This document shows, piece after piece, positions 1 to 8,564 of a DNA stretch of 64,000 bases; the stretch's first letter is position 1; each line of letters opens with the position of its first letter. The notes under the pieces are model-generated. The model was not told the origin of the DNA and made no database searches. It saw only the letters and a program-made list of their open reading frames with translations. Position numbers and translations under genes: made by a program. Source of the DNA: Psychrobium sp051201665 (lineage in GTDB: Bacteria > Pseudomonadota > Gammaproteobacteria > Enterobacterales > Psychrobiaceae). The stretch spans positions 2,728,001-2,792,000 of the forward strand of contig NZ_CP179210.1 of the NCBI RefSeq assembly GCF_051201665.1. Direction: 5' to 3'.

Positions 1-449
1 TGCCATTTGCCAACGACAGCGGTTTGATAACCTGCAGCCTGTAATTGCTTTGCCACGTTGTCTTTATTGCGATCAAACTTATCCGCCAAGGTTTTTACGC
101 CATTGGCATGACTGTACTGACCGCTTAAAATCGCTGCACGGCTCGGACTGCAAATAGAATTATTGGCGTACATGCCATTAAAACGCACGCCGTTGTTAGC
201 TAGGCGGTCAATATTGGGCGTTTTAAAGACAGAGGCCAATCGACTCTGATAGCTAGAAATCGCATTAGCCGCATGATCATCAGACATGATAAAGACGATA
301 TTGGGCTGTGATTTAATTGCCAACTTATCGCCCGGTGCTTGCTCTTTGGCGACTAATTGCGTGCTAAATATAGCACTAATTAGCGCAGCAACAGTCGCTA
401 GTATGGTTAATGCGGTAGTGTGACTAGCTTTCACTTTATTGTGGTTCAT
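1..449 (-). CDS. Formylglycine-dependent sulfatase, N-terminal part (runs off the window)
   Basis: About 149 N-terminal residues are present and the rest lies beyond base 1. After a hydrophobic signal-peptide-like start (to about residue 35) comes the sulfatase core. SDDH at residues 56-59 is the usual calcium-binding acidic pair. CSPSR at 100-104 is the C-x-P-S-R motif whose Cys is oxidised to formylglycine. GKWH closes the visible part. The family hydrolyses sulfate esters, in marine bacteria commonly of algal polysaccharides; the substrate cannot be read here. Start 449 is chosen because it puts the signal peptide at the N-terminus. An in-frame ATG at 521 would add 24 polar residues. It lies 78 bp downstream of a second sulfatase on the same strand, so co-transcription is likely. 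It needs a formylglycine-generating enzyme not seen in the window. Confidence 0.85.
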   Translation of the reverse strand, partial: MNHNKVKASHTTALTILATVAALISAIFSTQLVAKEQAPGDKLAIKSQPNIVFIMSDDHAANAISSYQSRLASVFKTPNIDRLANNGVRFNGMYANNSICSPSRAAILSGQYSHANGVKTLADKFDRNKDNVAKQLQAAGYQTAVVGKW

Positions 450-527
450 TTTCACTGCTTTTAATGACGTATTTTGTCGCGGATGTTTAATAAACAACCC
501 TGTTATATTGCTAACATTCATGTCGAA

Positions 528-2042
528 TTAATCCCAGGTCAATTTCAAAAAGGCATCATAGCTTGCTTCAGGTGTGGCAAAGTTTAATGGATCCTCAACA
601 AGTTGTTGCCAACGGACTAACTCCTTCATCATAATTGCAATACGTTCGCGATGTTCCGGCTTGCTACTGACATCATGCATCTCTAATGGGTCGGCTTTCA
701 TGTTAAATAACTGGGTTCTTTTAATCATTGGGTAATAAATCAATTTATAGCCTTGACTACGCACCATGCGCTGAAAATGACGATACGCGCCAAAAATTGT
801 ATCGTACATTGCATCTTGCTCTCCGTTGAGCAATGGCACAATACTCGGCGCATCAACACTCGCTGGAATAGCTAGCCCAGCCAGTTCGGCGGCAGTAGGA
901 TAAACACTGTTGAGATAAAACATACCGGTGGCTGTTTTGCCGGCGGGGATATTTGGCCCCTTAACAATAAAGGGTGCACGAACACTATGATCGTATTGAT
1001 TCTGCTTGCCCATTAAGCCATGTCGCCCCATCGCCAAGCCATGATCTGAGGTATAAATAATCAGGGTGTTTTCGGCCTCGCCAGAGGCTTCAAGCTGTTT
1101 TAAGATTCGACCAATTTGACTATCGGTATGCTCGATCATGGCGTAGTACTTACTGATATTGTTTTTTGTTTCTTTTGCCGAACGTGGGAAGCCCGCGAGT
1201 ACCTCATCGCGAAGATAATAATCTCCCTGATCGAAAGCGTGAAATGGCTGGAAGTTAGTCGGCAAATTCATTGACTGTGCAGGATAACGAGCCAAGAACT
1301 CATCTGGTGCATGCAACGGATCGTGGGGTGCTAAAAAGCCCACATACATCATAAATGGCTTACTCTTAGTATCGCGCTTTGCCATGAAATCAATTGCCGC
1401 ATCGGCAATCACTTCGCTAGTATGCTTACCGCCTTGATACCGCGTGAATGCTTTATCACCCTTTTTTGAACCATCAAAATCAGTGAAATGGGCCTCCCAA
1501 TGGCCACCCTTTTCATGACGTGACATGCCATTCTCATGAATTGCGGTGCCGTGAGTAAAACTACGTTTCCAAACGTCCAGAGATAAATGCCATTTGCCGG
1601 TTTGGAAAGTGTCATAGCCTGATTTTTTAAAGGTTTCACCAAAGGTCTCGTGTTGTGCAACAAAACTGGCGTCATTGACACCGCGCGCGTCTAATCCGGT
1701 GCGATAAAGGTGGCGACCAGTATTGATCATCTGTCTGCTTGGCAAACAAACAGCGCCCGACCAAGCGCCTTGATTGAACACATGGCTAAATCGCGTCCCT
1801 TGTTTTGCTAACCTATCTAGGCTAGGTGTATTAATGTCGTTATTGCCAAACGCAGAGACGGTATCAGGTGCTTGATCATCAGTTAAAATAAACAAAATAT
1901 TCAATGGTTTATCTTTGCCGATAGACTGGTTTTTCGCCATAGCAACGTCATTGAAAGACAAGAGTATGAATATCACGAATGCGTACTTATAAAGCGAAGA
2001 CAATCGATTTATTAGTGTATTTTTATTATCAAAAACAGTCAT
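528..2042 (-). CDS. Formylglycine-dependent sulfatase (type I, alkaline phosphatase superfamily)
   Basis: 504 aa, full length for the family. A hydrophobic segment at about residues 19-35 followed by AMA is a probable signal peptide, so the enzyme should be periplasmic or exported. TDDQ at 54-57 supplies metal ligands. CLPSR at 99-103 is the formylglycine motif. GKWH is at 149-152, and HDP and SDHG follow further on. The reaction is hydrolysis of a sulfate ester. Overall order resembles choline-sulfatase-like and polysaccharide sulfatases, but the substrate is not determinable from sequence alone. It is upstream of the second, partial sulfatase on the same strand, which suggests both act on one sulfated glycan. 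Confidence 0.9.
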   Translation of the reverse strand: MTVFDNKNTLINRLSSLYKYAFVIFILLSFNDVAMAKNQSIGKDKPLNILFILTDDQAPDTVSAFGNNDINTPSLDRLAKQGTRFSHVFNQGAWSGAVCLPSRQMINTGRHLYRTGLDARGVNDASFVAQHETFGETFKKSGYDTFQTGKWHLSLDVWKRSFTHGTAIHENGMSRHEKGGHWEAHFTDFDGSKKGDKAFTRYQGGKHTSEVIADAAIDFMAKRDTKSKPFMMYVGFLAPHDPLHAPDEFLARYPAQSMNLPTNFQPFHAFDQGDYYLRDEVLAGFPRSAKETKNNISKYYAMIEHTDSQIGRILKQLEASGEAENTLIIYTSDHGLAMGRHGLMGKQNQYDHSVRAPFIVKGPNIPAGKTATGMFYLNSVYPTAAELAGLAIPASVDAPSIVPLLNGEQDAMYDTIFGAYRHFQRMVRSQGYKLIYYPMIKRTQLFNMKADPLEMHDVSSKPEHRERIAIMMKELVRWQQLVEDPLNFATPEASYDAFLKLTWD

Positions 2043-2341
2043 TAAACAGCCCTTTAAAAATGGCGATAACCCCCACTGACAAAGTAAAACCTCAACAATG
2101 GATGATTATTAATGGCAATAAAAATACCCCACCAAATGACCTTTGTAAATAGTAAACACAAATTAGTTGCTCGAAAAGACGGTTTTTAAGCGACGTAGGA
2201 TTTAACGTTTATTCATCTGTAAATGGTGTGACACTCTCTCTCGCTATCCCCTCATTAAGGGTTTTAAATGATTCAGACGTAGTTGCCCTCCTAGCTCGCC
2301 AAGTCACTTAACGGCGTTTTTGCAATTTCTAAGACAATTGC
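2043..2341. other. Intergenic stretch without recognised gene
   Basis: About 300 bp upstream of the sulfatase start. I see no convincing ORF, RNA or repeat copy here. It presumably carries the promoter of the sulfatase pair, but I could not pick out one confident -35/-10 pair. Confidence 0.5.
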
Positions 2342-2787
2342 TGGAAAGGTCACCAAATGCGAAATTAAGCATTTGAATAATGTCCGCAGATTCATTATTG
2401 ACAATAGTCTTATACCAATTGCATTAAGTAAGTGATCTTGTTGTGCGTAGAGAAAATCAGCTAAAACAAGGCGCTCGATTGACTAATAGCTGGCTATTAG
2501 GATTGAGAGCAACGCCATTTTAGTTAATTTTAACAAGTACAAGTGGGCAAATATTTAATGCAATTGGAAAGGTCACCAAATGCGAAATTAAGCATTTGAA
2601 TAATGTCCGCAGATTCATTATTGACAATAGTCTTATACCAATTGCATTAAGTAAGTGATCTTGTTGTGCGTAGAGAAAATCAGCTAAAACAAGGCGCTCG
2701 ATTGACTAATAGCTGGCTATTAGGATTGAGAGCAACGCCATTTTAGTTCATTTTAACAAGTACAAGTGGGCAAATATTTAATGCAAT
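2342..2787. repeat. 223-bp tandem duplication containing two R1 elements
   Basis: The unit at 2342-2564 is repeated at 2565-2787 almost exactly; one visible difference is TTAATTTT against TTCATTTT near the end. Each unit is a 70-bp unique part, starting GGAAAGGTCACC, followed by an R1 element. The first R1 lacks its terminal TAT where the second unit begins. The duplication therefore arose as a block, probably by unequal recombination or replication slippage. Confidence 0.9.
2412..2567. repeat. R1 miniature repeat, copy 1
   Basis: A 156-bp copy beginning ATACCAATTGCATTA and ending TAATGCAATTGG, so its ends are inverted repeats. Inside it, CTAATAGC-TG-GCTATTAG forms a perfect 8-bp hairpin. 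There is no coding capacity for a transposase. Other copies are at 2635, 7168, 11538 (end only) and 63513. Confidence 0.85.
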
Positions 2788-2793
2788 TGGTAT
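2635..2793. repeat. R1 miniature repeat, copy 2 (complete)
   Basis: The 159-bp reference copy has both ends: ATACCAATTGCATTA at the left and its exact complement TAATGCAATTGGTAT at the right. Its size, inverted ends, internal hairpin and dispersed copies fit a non-autonomous MITE. No parent transposase with the same ends is visible in this window. Confidence 0.85.
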
Positions 2794-2936
2794 TAGTCAG
2801 CTTATCCCATAAAATCGGCACTGTCGCCTTACCGGTAAAAGACACTAGTTCCTGGCTTGGTTAAAAACAATGGTAGCTAATAAACCTAAATTCAGTAATA
2901 TGTTGCGATAAATAGCAGTAAAGAATTTAAGGAAAC

Positions 2937-3125
2937 ATGATGAAAAAAGTTTTAGCTATCGTGGCAGCTTGTGTCGCGATATTTTTATTGTACCAAGGGT
3001 ATATAATTCCGGGCATCAGTCTAACGCGTTTCGGTTATATTGGCGCAGGAGTTATATTGTTCATTGCGGCTTTTGTACCATTTTTACCGAATCTAAGTGA
3101 AGAAGAAAGAACCAGAAAGTTTTAG
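2937..3125 (+). CDS. Small two-helix membrane protein, unknown function
   Basis: 62 aa with a good Shine-Dalgarno (AAGGAAAC) just before a doubled ATG. Two hydrophobic helices (about residues 4-24 and 32-50) are joined by a short loop, and the tail is charged (SEEERTRKF). It is monocistronic, flanked by the R1 duplication upstream and an IS5 element downstream. I do not recognise a family. The ribosome site and clean topology argue that it is real. Confidence 0.6.
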   Translation: MMKKVLAIVAACVAIFLLYQGYIIPGISLTRFGYIGAGVILFIAAFVPFLPNLSEEERTRKF

Positions 3126-3364
3126 CTTTCTCGACATATTTTTAATAACTCAGCACGCCCTGTAAAACGGGCATAACATTCAAACATTATGCGAAAGTTC
3201 ACTAGTGCATAATGCGCCATCGTTTAACAAACAGATGATGAGGCCTATACCGATAGACGGGTCAATTAGCAATCTTGAATTTGAATCTATTCAACCTACA
3301 ACTAATGTCTACCACCTTATTGTATTGACTATTAGCGCACTTGCTTTACATTTTATTTTTACTA

Positions 3365-4226
3365 GGGCGTGTTGTTCTTTTAAGCCTAGTTTTTGAACAG
3401 CATAGTAACTTGGTATAATAATTTCTCCAAAAAACAAAAACACCAAAGAAACTATGCCGCGAACAATGCTATCAAATGAACAGTGGAAAAAGCTATCTAA
3501 TCTTATGATTTTTACAGGTCGTGTTTATCAAAAATGTGACCACAGAAAAGCGTTTGAGGGAATTCTTTATAGGATGCGAACAGGCTGCCCATGGCGTGAT
3601 ATACCTGATTACTTTGGTGATTGGAGCGCTATTTATCGGCGATTTAATCTCTGGTCTAAGAAAGGTATTTAGGGCATTGAAAAATGCCCCCGATCTCGAA
3701 TGGGTATTTATTGATGGCACCATTGTTAAAGCACACCAGCATTGCGCTGGTGTGGCCACCGACAACACTCAATCCATTGGTAAAAGTGTGGCTGGAAATA
3801 CAACAAAAATTCACATGGCGGTTGATAGTTATGGATTGCCCATTGAATTTACCCTAACAGGTGGTGAGGTTGATGATAGTAAAGAAGCGATAAACCTTAT
3901 CGATTTACTACCAAGTTGTGGGTACATTATTGCTGATAAAGGATATGACAGTGAAACGATTAGAGAACAAATTAGCGATAAATTATCATTACCCGTTATC
4001 CCGAGAAAACAAAATTCAAAGGTTGGGAATACTGATATAGACTGGTGTTTATACAAATACCGTCACTTAGTTGACAATGTTTTTGCTCGCCTAAAACAAT
4101 ATCGAGGTATTGCGACAAGATATGACAAGCTGCAAGTAAATTATGAAAGCACAGTCGCCTTAGGATGCAGTATGATTTGGTTATCCATGAGTGTATAAAT
4201 TATGAACTCAAAAGGTCAACAGACCC
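3365..4226 (+). mobile_element. IS5-family element (decayed), 862 bp
   Basis: Ends are GGGCGTGTTGTTCTTT (left) and, as complement, GGGTCTGTTGACCTTTTGAG (right), flanked by TA on both sides (3363-3364 and 4227-4228), the 2-bp duplication of the IS427-type group. The transposase frame is broken (see the pseudogene). The right end is nearly identical over about 24 bp to the ends of the R2 miniature elements at 7124 and 36194, so this IS or a close relative is the likely parent that mobilised R2. Confidence 0.85.
3454..4198 (+). pseudogene. IS5-family transposase, frameshifted
   Basis: The N-terminal part (MPRTMLSNEQW to WSKKGI) is in frame with ATG 3454 and stops at 3672. The rest, with FIDGTIVKAHQ, ADKGYDSE and the YRHLVDNVFARLK region of the DDE domain, continues in the next frame to 4198. 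Against the intact copy at 25547-26308 (WSKKGILDKLFR), the junction lacks about four codons. The sequence fits a 14-bp deletion between two GTATTT repeats, which explains both the loss and the frame change. That is inference; a programmed frameshift, known in some IS5 relatives, is less likely because residues are missing. Confidence 0.8.
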
Positions 4227-4338
4227 TAACTTACATTAATTAAATTTACAGTTAAATTAACTAGCGAACTTTAAGATATCCAGTATTTTTAGGGCAAACA
4301 ACTGTGGTATATCTGATAATCTAAAAATAAAAAAGAGA

Positions 4339-5835
4339 ATGGATGGTGCAATGAGTAGTGTAAACGTTTCTTTTAATGAGATTAATGGATTAATTCAAAC
4401 CCAGACCCCACATACAATAGATCAAAAAATTAATGCATTGTTGGCACCTGCTGCCGACATCTTTAGCAGCATTATTTTTTATGCCGTTCCGGTTGGGAAC
4501 AGTAACATTCCGCTTATTCTTATTTGGCTCATCAGTGCTGCATTAGCGTTTACGCTGTACTTTGGCTTTTTAAACTTCCGTGGCTTCAAACACGCTATTA
4601 AGGTGATTAAGGGAAACTACTCAAACCCAAATGATCCTGGCGAGGTAAGCCACTTTCAAGCCCTAACGACTGCCCTATCCGGCACTGTTGGGTTAGGTAA
4701 TATTGCTGGCGTGGCTGTTGCTATTTCTATCGGAGGCCCCGGCGCGACATTTTGGATGATTGTTGCTGGCTTACTCGGTATGTCCACCAAGTTTATTGAA
4801 TGTAGTTTGGGCGTTAAATATCGTCAAATTGACGCCAATGGCAAAGTCCATGGTGGTCCCATGTATTATCTTCGTGATGGTTTGGGTGAACTAGGTTATA
4901 AAAAACTCGGCAAATCTCTCGCCATTTTCTTTGCTATTTGTTGTGTTACCGCATCGTTGTGCGGCAGTAATATGCTGCAATCTAATCAAGCTTATCAACA
5001 ATTTGTTGTTGCTATGGGCGGTGAAAGCTCGATGTGGAGCGACAAAGGGTGGCTCTTTGGTACCATTCTCGCGGCATTAATCGCCGTCGTTATCATTGGT
5101 GGTATCAAGAAGATTGCTAAGTTTACATCGACAGTTGTGCCCGTCATGGCGGGCGTATACTTGGCAGCGGCGTTATTTATTCTGGCAGTCAATGTCACTG
5201 AAATACCCCGCGCTTTTAGTTTGATCATTAGCGGTGCATTCGAGCCAATTGGCGTTGTTGGTGGAATGGTAGGCGTTATTATTCAGGGCTTTAAACGCTC
5301 TGCGTTTTCCAGTGAAGCCGGTATGGGCGCCGCAGCCATTGCGCATGCAACAGCGTCGACCAAAGAGCCTATTCGTGAGGGATATGTCGCGTTACTTGAG
5401 CCATTTATCGATACTGTCGTCATTTGTACAATCACAGCACTAGTCATTGTTATCACCGGCGCGTACACCTCAGCCGACGGCATTGACGGTGTGGTATTAA
5501 CATCACGGGCATTTGAAAGTGTTATTTGGTGGTTTCCGTATCTTTTAAGCGTTGCTGTTTTACTTTTTGCTATATCGACCATGATTTCGTGGGCTTATTA
5601 TGGCTCCATTGCTTGGGGATTCTTAGTAGGTGACTCGAAAGCACTCGATTTAGTCTATAAATTTGTCTTTTGCGTTTTCACCGTCATTGGCGCGTCAATC
5701 AGCCTAGAGTCAATTATTGCCATTTCTGATTCAATGTTTTTTTCAATGTCGATAGCAAATATCATCGGTCTTTACATGTTGGCGCCCTTGGTTAAGCGCG
5801 AGCTCCATATTTATCAAGCTAAATACAAAGAGTAA
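4339..5835 (+). CDS. Alanine/glycine:cation symporter (AGCS family)
   Basis: 498 aa, a normal AGCS length. The protein is almost entirely membrane segments. The family signature GTVGLGNIAGVAVAISIGGPG appears split around residues 115-135, followed by GMSTKFIECSLGVKYR. These sodium- or proton-coupled permeases import alanine, glycine or related small amino acids at the inner membrane. Start 4339 follows AAGAGA closely; ATG 4351 is an alternative. Its stop is 3 bp before the next ATG, so it forms an operon with the M20 hydrolase. The pairing suggests uptake of an amino acid conjugate or of the product it releases. Confidence 0.9.
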   Translation: MDGAMSSVNVSFNEINGLIQTQTPHTIDQKINALLAPAADIFSSIIFYAVPVGNSNIPLILIWLISAALAFTLYFGFLNFRGFKHAIKVIKGNYSNPNDPGEVSHFQALTTALSGTVGLGNIAGVAVAISIGGPGATFWMIVAGLLGMSTKFIECSLGVKYRQIDANGKVHGGPMYYLRDGLGELGYKKLGKSLAIFFAICCVTASLCGSNMLQSNQAYQQFVVAMGGESSMWSDKGWLFGTILAALIAVVIIGGIKKIAKFTSTVVPVMAGVYLAAALFILAVNVTEIPRAFSLIISGAFEPIGVVGGMVGVIIQGFKRSAFSSEAGMGAAAIAHATASTKEPIREGYVALLEPFIDTVVICTITALVIVITGAYTSADGIDGVVLTSRAFESVIWWFPYLLSVAVLLFAISTMISWAYYGSIAWGFLVGDSKALDLVYKFVFCVFTVIGASISLESIIAISDSMFFSMSIANIIGLYMLAPLVKRELHIYQAKYKE

Positions 5836-5838
5836 CCT

Positions 5839-6963
5839 ATGAATAGTATTGATTTTCGTCGCCAGCTCCATCAATCTCCAGAACTATCGATGAATGAACA
5901 TGACACGGCACAGCGTGTCATTGATTATATGATCCCATTACAACCAGACAAATTGATACCGTCGCTTGGTGGTACAGGTGTGGCGGTGGTATTTGGATCT
6001 ACTGACGGAAAATCAGTCATGCTACGTTGTGAGCTTGATGCACTGCCAATTATTGAACTAAACGAATTTCCTCATAAGTCGCAATGTCACGGCGTATCAC
6101 ACAAGTGTGGCCATGATGGCCACATGGCAATATTAGCGGCTGTTGCAAAGCATTATAGCCTCAACCGTCCAACTTGCGGACGAGTTATCTTGTTGTTTCA
6201 ACCTGCCGAAGAAACAGGGGAAGGGGCGAAAGCAGTACTTGCAGATGAAGCCGCCTCGAACCTAACAGTAGATTACGCGTTTGCTTTGCATAATGTGCCA
6301 AAATTTTCGATGGGAGAAGTAATTATCAAAACGGGCACCATGTGCTGTGCTTCACGTGGCGCGACCATCCGTTTTGAAGGAAAAACCGCTCATGCGGCGC
6401 AACCAGAGACAGGCATTAGTCCAGTTCAAGCCATTTATCAGCTATTACCTCAAATAGAGCAGTTACCGCAGCTCATCAATACTCAAAGTCCCTACACTTT
6501 CGCCACAATTGTTGGTGTTAACATCGGTGAAAAGGCCTTTGGTACAGCGCCTAGTTTAGGTGAAATTTACCTGACACTGCGCAGCGAATCAGACGATGAG
6601 ATGTGTCAACTTGTCGACTTTATTGAATCACGAGCTAATCAATTGGCCAACGCGCAGGGATTGTCGGTTGATATTAGTTATGAAGACGTATTTAGTACGA
6701 CGGTTAACAATGACAGCGCGGTTTCAATTGTCCAGCACGCATTGCAAGAAGAGCCAGTTACCATCACCGATAAACCGTTTCGTTGGTCAGAGGATTTTGG
6801 TCAGTTTACAAACCGTTATGGCGGCGCATTATTTGGACTAGGCGCTGGGTTAAACACGCCTGATTTACACAACGGTGATTACGATTTTCCAGATCAACTT
6901 ATCGATACCGGTAGTCGTTATTTTATCAAGATTGTCGATAGTATTTGGGCTCAGACACAATAA
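5839..6963 (+). CDS. M20-family amidohydrolase (N-acyl amino acid / hippurate hydrolase type)
   Basis: 374 aa, close to the roughly 380 aa usual for M20D enzymes. The start RRQLHQSPELS, the metal-site CGHDGHMA (about residues 91-98) and QPAEETGEGA are typical of hippurate hydrolase and IAA-amino acid hydrolase relatives. A dimerisation domain with AHAAQPETG follows. It hydrolyses the amide of an N-acylated amino acid in the cytoplasm using a di-metal centre. It is the second gene of an operon with the AGCS symporter. Its 3' end overlaps the convergent GGDEF fragment by 13 bp. Confidence 0.88.
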   Translation: MNSIDFRRQLHQSPELSMNEHDTAQRVIDYMIPLQPDKLIPSLGGTGVAVVFGSTDGKSVMLRCELDALPIIELNEFPHKSQCHGVSHKCGHDGHMAILAAVAKHYSLNRPTCGRVILLFQPAEETGEGAKAVLADEAASNLTVDYAFALHNVPKFSMGEVIIKTGTMCCASRGATIRFEGKTAHAAQPETGISPVQAIYQLLPQIEQLPQLINTQSPYTFATIVGVNIGEKAFGTAPSLGEIYLTLRSESDDEMCQLVDFIESRANQLANAQGLSVDISYEDVFSTTVNNDSAVSIVQHALQEEPVTITDKPFRWSEDFGQFTNRYGGALFGLGAGLNTPDLHNGDYDFPDQLIDTGSRYFIKIVDSIWAQTQ

Positions 6964-7121
6964 CGATTACGGCCTTGCTCTTTCGCGCGATAAAGCGCGT
7001 TGTCTGCTTGATGATAAATAATTTCAGGGGTCGTAACACTACCTTGAATGCAAGCACAACCAATACTCGCAGTGACGTAGCTAGATACCGATGAATTAGG
7101 ATGTAAAATCATCTTATCTCT
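6951..7121 (-). pseudogene. Diguanylate cyclase GGDEF domain, C-terminal fragment
   Basis: About 57 residues read VTASIGCACIQG and then ADNALYRAKEQGRNRYCV, the classic end of a GGDEF domain (the strand after the active site, then the ADxALYxAKxxGRN helix). The catalytic half is absent. The apparent ATG at 7148 and the first nine residues come from the R2 element that begins at 7124, so the gene is truncated rather than short. No 5' half is found in the window. Confidence 0.85.
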
Positions 7122-7123
7122 TA

Positions 7124-7626
7124 GGGTCTGTTGATCTTTTGAGTTCATTTTTGCAGCAATTAGTTTGATACCAATTGCATTAAATATTTGCCCACTTGTA
7201 CTTGTTAAAATTAACTAACATGGCGTTGCTCTCAATCCTAATAGCCAGCTATTAGTCAATCGAGCGCCTTGTTTTAGCTGATTTTCTCTACGCACAAATG
7301 CAATTGGTATGAGGTTTCTACAAGGCAGAGCCTATGTGGTGTAGCTGGCTCGATAATAGCTCCTGCATTATCCTAATGATCTACATCCCTGTAGCAATAC
7401 ACGAATAGGCGAAAACGCCGTAGAAATAACAAACAAATGCTGTCCGTAGGATTCACCTAAAAGTATTTTGTGCCGCGTTATTCGTCATTCACTGGGGTAA
7501 ACCCAGCATCAATCCTCATGCCTCGCCCACAGGGATGTGGGTGCTTATGCTCAGTCAGGAACAATGAACATGTGCCCACAACCCTTTTAGATTAAAAAAA
7601 TTTGAACTACAAAGCTCAACAGACCC
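7124..7626. mobile_element. R2 miniature IS5-derived element, copy 1, interrupted by R1
   Basis: Left end GGGTCTGTTGATCTTTTGAG and right end AAAGCTCAACAGACCC form inverted repeats, flanked by TA (7122-7123, 7627-7628). The interior matches the 360-bp copy at 36194-36553 with scattered differences, plus an R1 element inserted near the left end. No ORF for a transposase exists. The interior is rich in short hairpins such as CTACA-TCCC-TGTAG. It sits between a 5'-truncated GGDEF gene and a 5'-truncated EamA gene. Confidence 0.85.
7168..7310. repeat. R1 miniature repeat, copy 3 (inverted, internally deleted)
   Basis: Reverse-complement orientation relative to 2635-2793. Both terminal ATACCAATTGCAT sequences are kept, but about 16 bp next to one end (the part reading AAGTGATCTTG in copy 2) are missing. 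It is nested within R2 copy 1, showing that R1 moved after R2. Confidence 0.85.
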
Positions 7627-7627
7627 T

Positions 7628-8044
7628 AGCCGCGCGCCTAAAGTTGAAGCATTTAGTAATGCACATGGCAATATGTGGTGGGCGGTATTACTCGTATTAC
7701 CTGTCATTCCTTTTTTACCTGCGGCTGGACCTGTAGATATCGATGTAGTGGGCGCAGTACTTGCGCTAGGGATATTATGTACCGCGCTAGCATACTTAAT
7801 ATACTTTAGATTAGTCGCCGCTATTGGTCCCTCTTCAACGCTTTCTGTGACATTTCTGATCCCAGTGTTTGGCATTTTATGGGGATACCTATTCTTAAAT
7901 GAGCCCGTAGGAATCAACACCCTGTTTGGCGGCGCACTCGTCATTATCGGTACGATGTTTGTGACAGGTTACGCGCAAAAACTTGTTCCAATACTGAGGA
8001 GTGAAAAAGGGGTAAAAACAACGTATTCACCGTTTAAATATTGA
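7628..8044 (+). pseudogene. EamA/DMT-family transporter, C-terminal half
   Basis: The frame is open from the right edge of R2 (7628) to the stop at 8044, about 138 residues. Hydrophobic helices and the motif GILCTALAYLIYFRLVAAIG, followed by LIPVFGILWGYLFLNEP, identify the second EamA repeat of a drug/metabolite exporter. The first repeat of about 150 residues is missing, so the protein is unlikely to work. The internal ATG 7673 is not a natural start. Confidence 0.85.
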
Positions 8045-8106
8045 ATTTATTAATCAAAATCAGCACTAATCTCGTCTTTTGTAAGATATTGTGGTTATAT
8101 AGAATT

Positions 8107-8519
8107 ATATACCCAAGCCACTTGAAGATACATGTTTCAGAGCTCGGGTAGGAATCGAATACAAGGCATGATTTCTAATTAATGGTATTCTCGGCAATAA
8201 GCTCCTGCATTGCCCTAATGTTTCACATCCGTGTGAAAACCTGATTATGAATCATAACGCGGTAGTCGTTTTCTACCCGAACTCCCTTCGGGCAAGGCGA
8301 TAAGCGACCAACCGGCAACTGCTCCTGCGTTGCTCTAGCTCCGGTATCCATACCGTCGTACGTCGTTATAAGATATTTATTAATTTCTAGATGGACGTAG
8401 AACATTAGGATAACGCAGGAGCAGTTATCGGGAATGACTTAACGACACATCTTATGCCTAGTATTTGGCACGCTTGTCGACTTGCTGAAATCGAGCATCT
8501 TCATGTAGCTTGGGTATAT
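8107..8519. repeat. R3 hairpin-rich repeat, copy 1
   Basis: Ends ATATACCCAAGCCACTTGAA and, complemented, ATATACCCAAGCTACATGAA, pair imperfectly as a 413-bp inverted-end element. Between them lie successive short hairpins (TTCAC-ATCC-GTGTGAA, CGGTAT-CC-ATACCG, CCCGAACTCCC-TTC-GGG). A 271-bp relative is at 29233-29503 in the opposite orientation. It lies directly upstream of the histidine kinase and supplies a false upstream start (8454) for that gene. Confidence 0.75.
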
Positions 8520-8564
8520 GAAATCAAAGGCAGTTTACACAATGGATTGCACTCAAGGGTGGCT

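Noticed and set aside
2342..2793. CRISPR array suggested by direct repeats upstream of the small membrane gene
   Set aside because: There are just two long units of 223 bp with no short repeat/spacer pattern and no cas genes.
3205..3396. 63-codon plus-strand frame upstream of the IS5 element
   Set aside because: It has no ribosome site, its residues resemble no protein, and its end runs into the IS5 terminus at 3365.
8223..8405. 60-codon minus-strand frame in the R3 repeat
   Set aside because: It is formed by hairpin sequence of the repeat, has no ribosome site and is not kept in the second R3 copy.
8454..8564. Extended N-terminus (37 residues) of the histidine kinase
   Set aside because: These codons lie mostly in the R3 repeat, while ATG 8565 has a good ribosome site and places the first membrane helix correctly.
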